A DNA stretch of 64,000 nt from Listeria immobilis (GCF_014322765.1 NZ_JAASTZ010000002.1:124001-188000); one strand, 5' to 3'; numbered from the stretch's first letter, positions 38,391 to 47,388 are shown. Program-made: numbers and translations. The notes: generated by a model not told the origin, from the letters alone.

Positions 38391-39724
38391 TGGCAGAGTC
38401 GAAAAAAAAGTCGATTGTTAATGGGTTTATTAATGTAGCACAAAAGCTCGGGGGACAGATTCATTTGCGTTCCTTGCGTGATGCTTTTGCGAGTATTATG
38501 CCATTTATGATTTTGGCTGGTTTTGTAACGCTAATCAATTATGTTATTTTAGAACCAACTGGCTTTATGGGCAAGATTGTTAACCCTGACACACTCAGAA
38601 CCTGGCAAGAAATCGGGATCTCGATTGGGAACGGAACGCTAAGTGTTATTACGTTACTTGTAACCGTCGCAATTTCGTACCACTTATGTTTAAACCGTGG
38701 CTATAAAAATGTGATTGCACCAATTTTAGTTGCCTTATCTTCTTTTATTGTTGTGACACCGATTGCGACAACTTTCCTTCCAGCAGGTGCAACTAAATCC
38801 ATCGAAGTTCCAAATGTTATCCCTGTTAGCTATACTGGTGCAGCCGGCATGTTCGTCGGAATTATCGTTGGCTTGATTGCAACGGATTTATTCATTAAAC
38901 TATCGAAAAACAAACGGATGCAAATCAATTTAACCGGAAATATTCCACCAGCTGTGATTAAGTCATTTAATGTATTAATTCCAATTATGATTACGGTGAT
39001 TATTTTCTCGGTTGTATCATTCGCGGTCAACCAAATTTTCAGCATGGACTTCAATACGTTAGTAACGACAATTATTACGAAACCACTTAGTTACGTAACA
39101 ACAAGTCTGCCAGGATTCTTGCTTATTACCTCTATCGCCAACTTGTTCTTTGGCTTAGGGATTCACCAAGCCGTTATTTCTGGACCATTACTAGATCCAT
39201 TTTTACTACAAAATATGCAAGAAAACATGGTAGCTTATGCGAATCATCAAGAAATCCCACATATTATCAACATGGCATTTAAAGACACTTTTGCTGTTAT
39301 GGGTGGATCAGGAAATACGATTGGCTTACTAATTGCCATTTTCATCTTTGGGAAACGAAAAGACTACAAAGATATTTCCAAACTGTCTGCGGCGCCTTCT
39401 CTTTTCAACATTAGTGAACCAATTATCTTTGGACTACCAATCGTTTTCAATCCGTTACTAATTATTCCATTTGTACTTGCACCAATTTTCTCATTAACAA
39501 CCGCGTATTATGCGACCGCAGCTGGTTGGATTAATCATGTCGTTGTGCAAACACCATGGACGACACCGCCAATTATTTCTGGATTTTTAGCAACAGGTGG
39601 AGACTGGCGAGCGTCTGTTTTACAAGTAATTATCATTGTAGTGACTGTCTTTATTTATCTGCCGTTCTTGCGCATGGATGAAAAAGTCGCATTTGCTACA
39701 GCACAAAAAACAGAAGAAAAATAA
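38390..39724 (+). CDS. PTS cellobiose/lactose-type EIIC component
   Basis: A 444-aa permease of the CelB/LacE type with ~10 membrane spans. Motifs: FGLGIHQAVISGP (~249-261), MGGSGNTIG (~304-312) and FNISEPIIFGLP (~341-352). Translationally coupled to the glucosidase gene. The operon supplies IIC and IIB but no IIA, so phosphate must come from a IIA encoded elsewhere. Confidence 0.94.
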   Translation: MAESKKKSIVNGFINVAQKLGGQIHLRSLRDAFASIMPFMILAGFVTLINYVILEPTGFMGKIVNPDTLRTWQEIGISIGNGTLSVITLLVTVAISYHLCLNRGYKNVIAPILVALSSFIVVTPIATTFLPAGATKSIEVPNVIPVSYTGAAGMFVGIIVGLIATDLFIKLSKNKRMQINLTGNIPPAVIKSFNVLIPIMITVIIFSVVSFAVNQIFSMDFNTLVTTIITKPLSYVTTSLPGFLLITSIANLFFGLGIHQAVISGPLLDPFLLQNMQENMVAYANHQEIPHIINMAFKDTFAVMGGSGNTIGLLIAIFIFGKRKDYKDISKLSAAPSLFNISEPIIFGLPIVFNPLLIIPFVLAPIFSLTTAYYATAAGWINHVVVQTPWTTPPIISGFLATGGDWRASVLQVIIIVVTVFIYLPFLRMDEKVAFATAQKTEEK

Positions 39725-39741
39725 GAGAGGAAGTTTAACTC

Positions 39742-40044
39742 ATGAAAAATATTTTATTAGTATGTAACGCTGGTATGTCAACAAGTTTCTTGGTAGAAAA
39801 AATGAAAACAGCCGGAACAGAACAAGGAATTGAAGCGAATATTTGGGCTGTATCCGATGCCGAATTACACGAAAACTGGGAAAAAGCAGATGTCATTTTA
39901 CTTGGCCCTCAAGTTGGCTATTTAAAAGGAAACACCGAAAAAGTAGTCGGTGGAAAAATTCCTGTCGAAGTAATCAATATGCTTGATTACGGACGTGTGA
40001 ACGGGGCAGCTGTTCTCGACCGTGCAATGGAACTAATTGGTTAA
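39742..40044 (+). CDS. PTS cellobiose/lactose-type EIIB component
   Basis: A 100-aa IIB protein with phospho-Cys8 in LVCNAGMSTS. Receives phosphate from a IIA and passes it to sugar during IIC transport. The LGPQVGYLKG motif is typical for lactose/cellobiose IIB. GAGAGGAAG precedes the ATG. Last gene of the GntR-controlled operon. Confidence 0.94.
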   Translation: MKNILLVCNAGMSTSFLVEKMKTAGTEQGIEANIWAVSDAELHENWEKADVILLGPQVGYLKGNTEKVVGGKIPVEVINMLDYGRVNGAAVLDRAMELIG

Positions 40045-40134
40045 GAAATTGCAAAGGGAGTGGTGACGTCATGTCGCACTCCTTTTTTATCAAGCTAGAA
40101 AGTGTTATAATGTGTGAAAAGGAGCGGAATTGCG

Positions 40135-40329
40135 ATGAAATATGTAAAATCACAAATGAAAGAGCTTGTAAAAGATAGCGTGGACCTTCAAGAACGCCTT
40201 CAAAAGTTAATGAAAGAAATGGATTTAGAAAAAAGTTTCGCTTTAAAAGCACTGTATCATTCAGAAGTTGCTGATGGTGGACATTACCAAACAGCTTATC
40301 AAGATTTGGATTATAAATATAAAGATTAA
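40135..40329 (+). CDS. Small unrecognised 64-aa protein
   Basis: ATG 40135 follows AAAAGGAGCGG. A short soluble protein, helical and charged (SQMKELVKDSVDLQERLQKLMKEM), with possible coiled-coil at ~8-35. No function known. Terminated by a strong hairpin. Confidence 0.8.
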   Translation: MKYVKSQMKELVKDSVDLQERLQKLMKEMDLEKSFALKALYHSEVADGGHYQTAYQDLDYKYKD

Positions 40330-40335
40330 TCAACT

Positions 40336-40372
40336 AATGGCTCTGCTAAATTTTTTAGCAGAGCCATTTTTA
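40336..40372. terminator. Terminator between 64-aa gene and the WYL regulator
   Basis: AATGGCTCTGCTAA (40336-40349) pairs perfectly with TTAGCAGAGCCATT (40355-40368), followed by Ts on the plus strand; the minus strand offers As and Ts too, so it likely works in both directions. Confidence 0.88.
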
Positions 40373-41290
40373 TAAATATTTCCCTTGGATTTCGTTCAAG
40401 TAAGCAACAAAATTGTCGTAAAAGTCATCACGATTTTGAATGGTTACATGGGTTCCTAGCTGCAAAATAAAGCGATAACCAGCCTCGTGATCAGGCAGCG
40501 TTACTTTTGCAAAAAAGTGTTCAGCATCATGTCGTTTAATTTCTACCAAATTAAAACGCTCAACGATTTGTTCACGGGCGACTTTGTCAACAATAAGCGA
40601 GACTTCATGCATTAAAAAGTGGGGCTGCGTAGGGATGGCTCCAATAGGTTTAACCGCAAATGGACGGGCTTCAAAAGTCTCCGCCAGCACGCTAAGCTCA
40701 ATAATTCGCGATAACTTAAAAGTTCGAAAGTCGCTGCGCTCCAAACTGTAACCTTGCAAATACCAAGAACGATTCCTAAAAAGGAGGTGATAAGGCTCTG
40801 TTTTCCGGATAGTTTGATTCCCGCTTCGGTCAATATAGCAGAGTTCTACAAGTTGGCGTTTTTTAATCGCTAAGTATAGTTTTTCCACTTGGGAATTTGA
40901 ATCACTTTTTGTCGTTAAATTGGAGAAATCTACCGAAATAGAGCTTGCAGGTGATTCGCTTGTCGGGTCGAGCATATTTTTCATTTTCTGCAAAGTTTTC
41001 TTGGTTTCAATGGATGAAAGTAACTGCTCCATTCCGTCTAAACTAGTGATAATCGCTTGTAAATCTTCTGTTGTAAGTAGCTTCTTGTCCACTTTGTAGG
41101 TAGGCATAATCCCGATACCACCTTTTGTTCCAGCAATCGTATAAATCGGAATATTTGCCATGGAAAGCGTGTCAATATCGCGGAAAATAGTTCGTTTGGA
41201 AACTTCGAACATTTCCGCCATTTCAGAAGCACTGACTAGTTCTCGTTGTAAAAGTAGCATAATAATACCAATGAGCCGCTCAATTTTCAT
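40370..41290 (-). CDS. YafY-type HTH and WYL-domain transcriptional regulator
   Basis: A 306-aa regulator: HTH_11 at ~3-55 (SASEMAEMFEVSKRTIFRDI), WYL domain (~130-215, with CYIDRSGNQTIRKTEPYHLL and WYLQGY), and a WCX C-terminus. Start at ATG 41290 with AAAGGAGAAC upstream. It is divergent from the GyrI-like protein gene, with a perfect palindrome between them, implying that it controls both. Confidence 0.9.
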   Translation of the reverse strand: MKIERLIGIIMLLLQRELVSASEMAEMFEVSKRTIFRDIDTLSMANIPIYTIAGTKGGIGIMPTYKVDKKLLTTEDLQAIITSLDGMEQLLSSIETKKTLQKMKNMLDPTSESPASSISVDFSNLTTKSDSNSQVEKLYLAIKKRQLVELCYIDRSGNQTIRKTEPYHLLFRNRSWYLQGYSLERSDFRTFKLSRIIELSVLAETFEARPFAVKPIGAIPTQPHFLMHEVSLIVDKVAREQIVERFNLVEIKRHDAEHFFAKVTLPDHEAGYRFILQLGTHVTIQNRDDFYDNFVAYLNEIQGKYL

Positions 41291-41310
41291 TTTGTTCTCC
41301 TTTATTTTCG

Positions 41311-41349
41311 AATGATGACAGACAGTTGTCATCATTTACGTGTTATAGT
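41311..41349 (+). promoter_or_regulatory. Perfect palindromic operator and promoter between WYL regulator and GyrI-like gene
   Basis: AATGATGACA (41311-41320) and TGTCATCATT (41327-41336) are exact inverted arms with a six-base spacer. An extended -10, TGTTATAGT (41341-41349), lies five bases downstream, so repressor binding would occlude the -35 region of the gene at 41392. Confidence 0.75.
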
Positions 41350-41391
41350 TACATCATATCAAAGTTAAATAACTTTTTGGAGGGAAATATT

Positions 41392-41808
41392 ATGGCATTT
41401 GAAATTGTTGAATTAAAAGCAGAAACATTTACTGGAACTAAATCCGAAATCCCTGAATTTGATCCACAAAAAGGGTTTGGACCAATGAGCGAAATTAAAG
41501 AAGCAGCATTTACAAAATTTGCAAAAAATGAGAAAGACTACGTAGGCATTAATGCAAGCCTTGATGGTTTACAATATTATATCGTTGCAAGTGTGGATGG
41601 CACAGGCGATACAACTTTTAGCGTCCCAGCAGGAAAATACGCTAAATTCGTAACCGCTGAAACAGATCGCCCAGCATTGGACGGATTCATCGGTGGAGCA
41701 TACGGCGAAGTTAGCCAGAGCAGTGACGTTGCAATTGCTGGTTCATTTAACTTGGAAGATCTCAGAGAAGCAGACTTTACGCTTTATATTCCAGTTGTAG
41801 CAAAATAA
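41392..41808 (+). CDS. GyrI-like/AraC effector-binding domain protein
   Basis: A 138-aa stand-alone effector-binding domain. The pattern FEIVELKAETFTGTKSEIP..., a central YIVASVDG strand and VPAGKYAKFVT match this small-molecule-binding fold. Start at ATG 41392 after TGGAGGGAAA. Divergent from the WYL regulator and probably induced with it; may sequester a toxic small ligand. Confidence 0.88.
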   Translation: MAFEIVELKAETFTGTKSEIPEFDPQKGFGPMSEIKEAAFTKFAKNEKDYVGINASLDGLQYYIVASVDGTGDTTFSVPAGKYAKFVTAETDRPALDGFIGGAYGEVSQSSDVAIAGSFNLEDLREADFTLYIPVVAK

Positions 41809-41813
41809 AGGAA

Positions 41814-41853
41814 AACACCCCAATGCCAAATTAGACTTTGGTATTGGGGTGTT
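41814..41853. terminator. Terminator after the GyrI-like gene
   Basis: AACACCCCAATGCCAAA pairs with TTTGGTATTGGGGTGTT (one G-T pair). It overlaps the end of the converging minus-strand membrane protein gene, so it probably serves both. Confidence 0.88.
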
Positions 41854-42259
41854 ATGCTTTTCTTTGAATGATTTCTAAACAAATCATATAGAAAAAGCTA
41901 ATTATAAAATAGCCGATAGCAAGACTTGAAAGTGATATTTGTAAATGGTGTTGCGTATTTAAAATAGCCATAAAAATTGGCAATATTATGGCTAAGGCGA
42001 TAACAAAATAAAAAGAGAAGGTATTCCTATTTTTATAATAGCGCTCATCTTTTTCTGTTTTCTCTTTTTTATATTGCTTTTCAAAGGTTTCTTTAAATAT
42101 GAAAATAGAGAAGACAGATCCGACGATAATTGCAGGAATTAATATGAGGAAATCATTTACTGTGGAAGGTTGTTCTCCTCGTGTAATTGGTAATAAAAAA
42201 AAGCATATAATTACCATAAAAATTAAACTTACAATTCTCATAAAGTGATATTTTTTCAT
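41852..42259 (-). CDS. Four-span membrane protein paired with an Xre regulator
   Basis: A 135-aa integral membrane protein with four hydrophobic spans (~8-27, ~33-51, ~77-97, ~106-128) and a basic loop KKEKTEKDERYYKNRN between the second and third. Lies three bases downstream of a 67-aa Xre-type regulator; such pairs are widespread in Firmicutes (DUF2178/DUF3169-like membrane proteins), role unknown. Confidence 0.82.
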   Translation of the reverse strand: MKKYHFMRIVSLIFMVIICFFLLPITRGEQPSTVNDFLILIPAIIVGSVFSIFIFKETFEKQYKKEKTEKDERYYKNRNTFSFYFVIALAIILPIFMAILNTQHHLQISLSSLAIGYFIISFFYMICLEIIQRKA

Positions 42260-42262
42260 TTT

Positions 42263-42466
42263 CTACGCCTCCTCTAGCTGGAATATATCTTCTACCGATA
42301 ACTCAAAATACCTTGCCATCTTTAAGCTAAGCTCTAAACTGGGGTTATATTTTCCTTTTTCAATCGCGTGAATAGTTTGCCTTGAAACTTCTAATATCGA
42401 AGCTAAATCATTTTGCGCAATCCCTTTTTCTTCGCGTAACGTTTTAACTCGATTTATTACTTTCAA
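42263..42466 (-). CDS. Xre-family HTH regulator, 67 aa
   Basis: A minimal helix-turn-helix protein ([18 protein letters not shown] at ~14-31, then [18 protein letters not shown]). Typical of the short Cro/C1-type proteins encoded in front of a membrane protein. Probably represses its own operon; TTTACAAAT-type symmetric sequence GGTAAAGATATCTTTAC (~42480-42496) lies just upstream and could be its operator. Confidence 0.9.
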   Translation of the reverse strand: MKVINRVKTLREEKGIAQNDLASILEVSRQTIHAIEKGKYNPSLELSLKMARYFELSVEDIFQLEEA

Positions 42467-42479
42467 ATGATCACCGCCT

Positions 42480-42496
42480 GGTAAAGATATCTTTAC
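42480..42496. promoter_or_regulatory. Palindrome upstream of the Xre gene
   Basis: GTAAAGATATCTTTAC is an exact 16-base palindrome, beginning about 15 bases upstream of the start codon (42466). Suggests an autoregulatory operator for the Xre protein. Confidence 0.55.
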
Positions 42497-42803
42497 AAAT
42501 ACTTTAAAATAAAGTGAAAGAAATGTAAAGCTTCCTTTATATTTTTTGGAAATTATTCTATTATTCGCCGCTCAATTTTATGGCAAGTTACTTAAGGTTG
42601 ATTTTTCTATTCATTAATTTGGTAACTGGTGGAGTGTCGATGGTATTAGATAAAGCAGCAATTGTTTCCGAGCAAGCCATGACGATATAGGGGATTTATA
42701 AACAAGTCATTCTACTTAAAGTAGCTTGTTTAAATTTGCAACACCTATTTTTTTCTATATAATGGGAGTAAGTAAAAGACGAGTTTTGATAGGAGGAAGC
42801 AAT
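42497..42803. other. Intergenic stretch with a possible gene fragment
   Basis: No intact gene. Around 42610-42690 one frame reads LVTGGVSMVLDKAAIVSEQAMTI before a TAG, resembling the end of a real protein without its beginning. Otherwise AT-rich; a weak TATAAT at 42758-42763 precedes the next gene. Confidence 0.35.
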
Positions 42804-43175
42804 ATGGAAGTTTTTGCAGAATATTTGGCTGGGATTGAAAACCCTGACCATCGTGAGCGTACAAAAGAAGTTTTAACATGGGTTACGGAAAATTTTCCAA
42901 CTTTAAAACCAGAAATCAAATGGAACACACCAATGTTTTCGAATAATGGAACTTTCATTCTTGGCATTTCTGTTGCAAAACAGCATATGAGCATTTCCCC
43001 AGAAGTAGCTGGAATTGAGCGCTTTGAAGAAGACATTAAGCAAGCTGGATATGGCTATACAAAAGGACTATTTAAAATCACTTGGGCAAAACCAGTTGAT
43101 TATAGTTTAATAGAAAAAATTATTCAGTTTAACATACAAGATAAAGCAAATTACACCAGCTTTTGGCGTATTTAA
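42804..43175 (+). CDS. YdhG/DUF1801 frataxin-like protein
   Basis: A 123-aa protein starting at ATG 42804 after TAGGAGGAAGC. The sequence [20 protein letters not shown] and MSISPEV are family hallmarks of DUF1801, whose B. subtilis member YdhG (Fra) acts as an iron chaperone for Fe-S and haem assembly. Function here inferred by homology. Single-gene unit. Confidence 0.88.
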   Translation: MEVFAEYLAGIENPDHRERTKEVLTWVTENFPTLKPEIKWNTPMFSNNGTFILGISVAKQHMSISPEVAGIERFEEDIKQAGYGYTKGLFKITWAKPVDYSLIEKIIQFNIQDKANYTSFWRI

Positions 43176-43267
43176 AAGATTTAGTTACTTTTGTCATCTA
43201 GCAAACGCAGATATTTTATGCCATAATAAATAAGCTAATATGGATTTTATTAAAAGAGTGGTGTAAA

Positions 43268-43636
43268 ATGCGGATTTTTTGTGGAATTATGTCAATCCAA
43301 GCTGGCTTTATCGGAGGACTTGCCGAAATTTTTAGTCCGGATAGCAAGAAAATCAACCTATTTATGATACCAGACAATCTAGCATCCTCATCCGGGTACT
43401 TAATGTCATTTGCAATGATAGTAGCCGGAATCCTAATCATCTGCGCTTATCGAAACGATTTTTTAATTTTTATGGCGCTGATATTATGGTTATTTGGACT
43501 AATTTTCGGACTAATTTTCACCCCAAGTTTTTCCGGCTTTTATTTCCGCCCGATTGTTTGTTTAATAAGCTTTTTGATAGGGTTGTTTATTTTTACGGAT
43601 TATACGAGACATAGGGATAGTTGGGAGGAGAGGTGA
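43268..43636 (+). CDS. Four-span membrane protein, unrecognised
   Basis: A 122-aa protein with four hydrophobic segments (~1-15, ~41-58, ~62-80, ~86-110). ATG 43268 follows GAGTGGTGT. No family recognised. A nearby G/C stem after the stop (GAGCGAGGAGCTTGCTTC then T run, ~43634-43660) may terminate it. Confidence 0.7.
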   Translation: MRIFCGIMSIQAGFIGGLAEIFSPDSKKINLFMIPDNLASSSGYLMSFAMIVAGILIICAYRNDFLIFMALILWLFGLIFGLIFTPSFSGFYFRPIVCLISFLIGLFIFTDYTRHRDSWEER

Positions 43637-43828
43637 GCGAGGAGCTTGCTTCTTTTTTTGTTTTTTCATAAAAAATATTGAGAGAAATTAATGTTTCGGG
43701 AATTAATTTTTAGATAATTTCAAAAATAAACATTTTTTTATGGTATTTGTGCTTAAGGAACAAGTTTTTATGCGAATTATATTATCTTTTTGTGTATAAT
43801 ATGGGAAAAGGTTCTAGGAGGTTTTATA

Positions 43829-44536
43829 TTGATTTTAACCATTATAGTAATAGGTTTAATTTTTTTTATTTGGGTTATTTACTCAGAAAAAAGCAAGAAA
43901 GAATTAGAACGGAAAATTAAAGAGGACGAGGAGATTGATTATAAGAATGAGTTAGAGTTATTTAAAGTAGATAAAAATGGAATAGATTATCTAGTAGCTA
44001 CATGTATGGTTTATCAGCAAAATAAAAAGCGCGTAATTAGAAGTTTTTTTGTTCCAGGTAATATTATAAACTGGAATGATGTTCAATGGGAGGTTATTTC
44101 TACCCCAGAATATGAGCATGAGGAGAAAAATGGTAATACAAAATATGAAAGAATAGTAAATAAATATCTTGTTAAAGTGCGTTATATTAGTAAATTAAGT
44201 GGAAAACAAGAGATTATTAATAATTATGGGATTATTAGCGAAATCAATGATTCTAAATTTTATAGCAGTAATTTACATATTGATAATCAGGTTGAAGTAA
44301 ATAAAGAACTGATAAAAAAAATAGATGAATTATTGCAAATGGATTCTAAAAATAATGAAATTCTAGATTTAAAGAAAGAATTGAGACTTCTAAAATATGA
44401 GATTTTAAATAATGAAGTTAATAATGAGGAAATTCCAAATTTAATTGACAAAATGAAGAAACTTTCTGAAACTGCTGCGCCATTTGCTTCTCTGTTATGT
44501 GCAATAATAGATTTAGCACAAAAGGTTATAAAGTAA
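43829..44536 (+). CDS. Unrecognised 235-aa protein with N-terminal membrane anchor, AT-rich
   Basis: Starts at TTG 43829, seven bases after AGGAGG (43816-43821); the longer frame from 43790 overlaps that site. One N-terminal span (~1-18) is followed by a soluble, Asn/Lys/Glu-rich region (EEIDYKNELELFKVDKNGIDYLV…) and a helical, coiled-coil-like part (~155-215). Strongly AT-rich codon use compared with ung next door suggests acquired DNA. It converges on the LtrA remnant, which is broken exactly where this gene ends. Confidence 0.7.
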   Translation: MILTIIVIGLIFFIWVIYSEKSKKELERKIKEDEEIDYKNELELFKVDKNGIDYLVATCMVYQQNKKRVIRSFFVPGNIINWNDVQWEVISTPEYEHEEKNGNTKYERIVNKYLVKVRYISKLSGKQEIINNYGIISEINDSKFYSSNLHIDNQVEVNKELIKKIDELLQMDSKNNEILDLKKELRLLKYEILNNEVNNEEIPNLIDKMKKLSETAAPFASLLCAIIDLAQKVIK

Positions 44537-44601
44537 TTTTTATAGAGGCATTTTTTAGCAGAAATGAGTGTGTTGTTTTGAAACATAGAAGTAAAAAGTT
44601 C

Positions 44602-44745
44602 CTTAAGTAAATATTCACCAAAATAAACCGCCGTTTTATCCGGATGATTATTGATACTTAACAATAGGTGGGTAGTAGAAGCCACCGCGGTAACAAATGT
44701 CAAATCAAAAAACAATTCTAGCCAAGAAACTTTTCGTTCTTTCAT
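44602..44745 (-). pseudogene. N-terminal fragment of an LtrA-like low-temperature-requirement protein
   Basis: From ATG 44745 (GGTGGAG upstream) the frame reads MKERKVSWLELFFDLTFVTA, the start of LtrA-family membrane proteins, and stays plausible for about 48 residues (…VYFGEYLLKELF). It then runs into sequence with no LtrA features and overlaps the opposing gene at 43829-44536. About 340 residues of a normal LtrA are missing. Recalled intact counterpart in EGD-e: lmo0389. Confidence 0.72.
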
Positions 44746-44874
44746 CTCTCCACCTCATTTGTTTCTCTTTACCCAAAATGAAAAATAGAAATCCTCTGAA
44801 CTTTTGACAGCGGCTTCCATCCATAAGTATAATGGAATGACATACGCAAATTTTATTGCTAGGGGGGGATGAAA

Positions 44875-45537
44875 ATGGTAAAAACTTGGGATGAATTTCT
44901 GAAGCAAGAAGCTACCAAACCATATTTTATTGATTTAATGAAGGAAGTCGCGGATGCTAGGGCAAAAGGAAACGTTTATCCATCAGAAGAAGACATGTTT
45001 TCCTGTTTCCGCTTATGTCCATATGATAAAGTCAAAGTCGTCATTCTAGGCCAAGATCCATACCACGGACCAGGACAAGCACATGGACTCAGCTTCTCCG
45101 TCCAAAAAGGAGTGCGGATTCCGCCAAGCCTCCGAAACATCTACAAAGAACTAAAAACCGACCTAGATATCGAACCAGCTGACCACGGACATCTTGCTAA
45201 ATGGGCCAAACAAGGCGTGCTGCTGATGAACACTAGCTGGAGTGTGGAAGAAGGTAAAGCAGGGAGTCACAAAAAATTAGGCTGGGCGACGTTTACTGAA
45301 CATGTACTTGAAGAATTAAATAACTATGAAAAGCCATTAGTATTTATTTTATGGGGAAATCATGCTATTAAAGCCGCAAGTGGAATCACTAATCCGAAGC
45401 ATTTACTAATTGAAGGCGTTCACCCATCCCCACTCGCAGCAAGTCGCGGATTTTTCGGAAGTAAACCGTTTTCAAAAACAAATGATTTCCTAGAAAAAGC
45501 TGGAAGAACCCCGATTAATTGGGATTTAAATGAATAA
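44875..45537 (+). CDS. ung: Uracil-DNA glycosylase, family 1
   Basis: A 220-aa enzyme that removes uracil from DNA. The water-activating motif GQDPYHGPGQAHG (Asp61 with this start) and the minor-groove motif HPSPLAASRGF are complete, as is LLMNTSWSVEEGKAGSH. I prefer ATG 44875, since the AGGGGGGG site lies only one base before the ATG at 44869. Stand-alone gene. Confidence 0.95.
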   Translation: MVKTWDEFLKQEATKPYFIDLMKEVADARAKGNVYPSEEDMFSCFRLCPYDKVKVVILGQDPYHGPGQAHGLSFSVQKGVRIPPSLRNIYKELKTDLDIEPADHGHLAKWAKQGVLLMNTSWSVEEGKAGSHKKLGWATFTEHVLEELNNYEKPLVFILWGNHAIKAASGITNPKHLLIEGVHPSPLAASRGFFGSKPFSKTNDFLEKAGRTPINWDLNE

Positions 45538-45626
45538 AAAATAACTGGCTTGTATTTTTTATGAAAAAATGAAAAAATTTAAATATTTCTCATCGAAAGC
45601 TTTTTACATAAGGTTTCATTCGTGTT

Positions 45627-45989
45627 ATGGTTATTACAGGAGAAAGTAAAAATTTAAAAAAGTTCCTAAAGAAGGTGACTGGATTGAAGCATAATTTTAC
45701 AGAAGATGACTTTGTATATGGAGAATCATGGGGACTCGTACATCGAGGAGTTTTAGAAGACAAGGAAATCGAACGAATGAAAGCGTTACGAGATAAAGTA
45801 GTCGGCAAAAAGGGCGTAGCTGCAACAACACTAAAACCAATTGGTAGTGTCAAAATAGATGGAGAAGTCTATGAAGCGCGCTTGAAAACAGGGTATTTGG
45901 AAGTGGGCAAACCAATAATTGCCGTAGCTATTGATTTTGGATATGTGTTAGTAAATGAAGATATACAAGAGGAGGAAAAAGGACAATGA
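45627..45989 (+). CDS. Short NfeD-like OB-fold protein upstream of FloA
   Basis: A 120-aa soluble protein. The C-terminal half ([24 protein letters not shown]…) is the OB-fold domain of NfeD proteins, which pair with SPFH flotillins. It overlaps the floA start by four bases (ATGA). The start is uncertain: ATG 45627 has a poor ribosome site, while TTG 45684 ([17 protein letters not shown]) follows AAGGTGAC and may be the true one. Confidence 0.85.
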   Translation: MVITGESKNLKKFLKKVTGLKHNFTEDDFVYGESWGLVHRGVLEDKEIERMKALRDKVVGKKGVAATTLKPIGSVKIDGEVYEARLKTGYLEVGKPIIAVAIDFGYVLVNEDIQEEEKGQ

Positions 45990-46924
45990 TTGGACCAATT
46001 ATTATTGCAGCATTAATTATCATCTTTTTAATCGTATTTTTCACTTTAGTACCAGTGGGGTTATGGATTAGTGCTTTATCTGCACGTGTACCAGTGGGAC
46101 TAGGAATATTAATAGGGATGAGATTGCGTCGTGTTGTACCATCTCGTGTTGTAAAACCTTTAATCAAAGCTGTAAAAGCAGGTCTTGATTTAGAAGTAAA
46201 CCAATTAGAAAGTCACTATTTAGCTGGTGGGGATGTGGATAACACTGTTGATGCGTTAATCGCTGCACACCGCGCAAATATTGAATTAGATTTTAGTCGT
46301 GCAGCAGCAATTGATCTAGCTGGACGTGATGTACTTGAAGCAGTGCAAACTTCTGTAACACCAAAAGTTATTCGTACTCCTGAATTTACTGGTGTGGCTA
46401 GAAATGGTGTAGAAGTAAAAGTTATTACACAAATTACCGTGCAGTCCAATATTGAACGTATTGTTGGGGGTGCTGGTGAAGATACGGTTATCGCTCGTGT
46501 CGGGGAAGCCGTAGTATCTACAGTTGGTGAAACTGGAGAACACACAGATGTACTTGAAAATCCAAATAGTATCTCGAAAAACGTCCAAGAACAAGGACTT
46601 GGAGATGGTACAGCTTATACTATTTTATCGATTGATATTGCTGAAATGCGTATTGGAGACAATATTAAAGCAAAATTAGACATCGAAAAAGCGAACGCAG
46701 ACATGGAAGTTGCTCAAGCAGCCGCATCGAAACGTAAAGCAGAAGCGATTGCTCTAGAACAAGAAAACAGAGCAGCCGTAGTAGCCGCAGAAGCAGAAGT
46801 GCCACGTGCCTTGTCTCGTGCTTTAGAAGAAGGAAATCTTGGTGTAATGGATTACTACAAAATGGAAAATGTACAATCAGATACAGCAATGCGTGAATCG
46901 ATTGCAAATGAAGACGAAAAATAA
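45986..46924 (+). CDS. floA: Flotillin-like protein FloA (SPFH family)
   Basis: A 312-aa membrane protein. An N-terminal hairpin span (~2-30, [17 protein letters not shown]) is followed by the SPFH/prohibitin domain and Ala/Glu-rich helical repeats (~225-285, [19 protein letters not shown]). Organises functional membrane microdomains that scaffold signalling and secretion proteins; in B. subtilis the homolog is YqfA. Translationally coupled to the NfeD-like protein. Strong RBS AGAGGAGG. Confidence 0.95.
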   Translation: MIGPIIIAALIIIFLIVFFTLVPVGLWISALSARVPVGLGILIGMRLRRVVPSRVVKPLIKAVKAGLDLEVNQLESHYLAGGDVDNTVDALIAAHRANIELDFSRAAAIDLAGRDVLEAVQTSVTPKVIRTPEFTGVARNGVEVKVITQITVQSNIERIVGGAGEDTVIARVGEAVVSTVGETGEHTDVLENPNSISKNVQEQGLGDGTAYTILSIDIAEMRIGDNIKAKLDIEKANADMEVAQAAASKRKAEAIALEQENRAAVVAAEAEVPRALSRALEEGNLGVMDYYKMENVQSDTAMRESIANEDEK

Positions 46925-46959
46925 ACCTCGATCTTTTTACAAGAAAGAAGGTGTTTTAA

Positions 46960-47388
46960 GTGGATTGGAATAGTTTTATTGAAGGCGGCTGGGAAAGTAT
47001 TGTTGTTGTCTTAGGGATACTTGGTTTTATCATTAGTATGTTTAGTAAATCAGGTTCTGAATCTAAGGAGAGAGCCAAAAATGCTGCCTCTACACCAAAA
47101 CACACCCATTCGCAAACTACTAAAAAGCCGGCGAAGCGAAATGTATCACAAGGGACTTTTACACAAAAAGAACAACAAAATAAAGTGCTAGCAAAACAAC
47201 AAGTGATACTACAAAATTCGCTTAAAGAAGCCGAGCGAGAAGCAAGACGTAAGAAACAAGTGAAGCCGGTACAAAGTAGTAGATCGCAAAGTTATAAGCG
47301 TAGTAGAAAAATACGTGGAAGTTTGCAAGAAGCTATTATTACTAAAGAAATATTAGATAAGCCGGTGTCATTACGAAAAGACCGTTAA
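46960..47388 (+). CDS. Basic membrane-anchored protein downstream of floA
   Basis: A 142-aa protein starting at GTG 46960 (AAAGAAGGTG upstream). One N-terminal membrane span (~12-28), followed by a long, very basic Gln/Lys/Arg-rich cytoplasmic tail with coiled-coil-like parts (NKVLAKQQVILQNSLKEAER). Position 35 bases behind floA suggests association with membrane microdomains. No family recognised. Confidence 0.78.
   Translation: MDWNSFIEGGWESIVVVLGILGFIISMFSKSGSESKERAKNAASTPKHTHSQTTKKPAKRNVSQGTFTQKEQQNKVLAKQQVILQNSLKEAEREARRKKQVKPVQSSRSQSYKRSRKIRGSLQEAIITKEILDKPVSLRKDR

Noticed and set aside
44287-44601. Reverse-strand frame beyond the LtrA N-terminus
   Set aside because: After ~48 residues it loses all LtrA features and lies opposite a better-supported gene, so only the N-terminal part is called.
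44869-44874. Earlier ATG for ung at 44869
   Set aside because: The AGGGGGGG ribosome site abuts it; ATG 44875 has suitable spacing.
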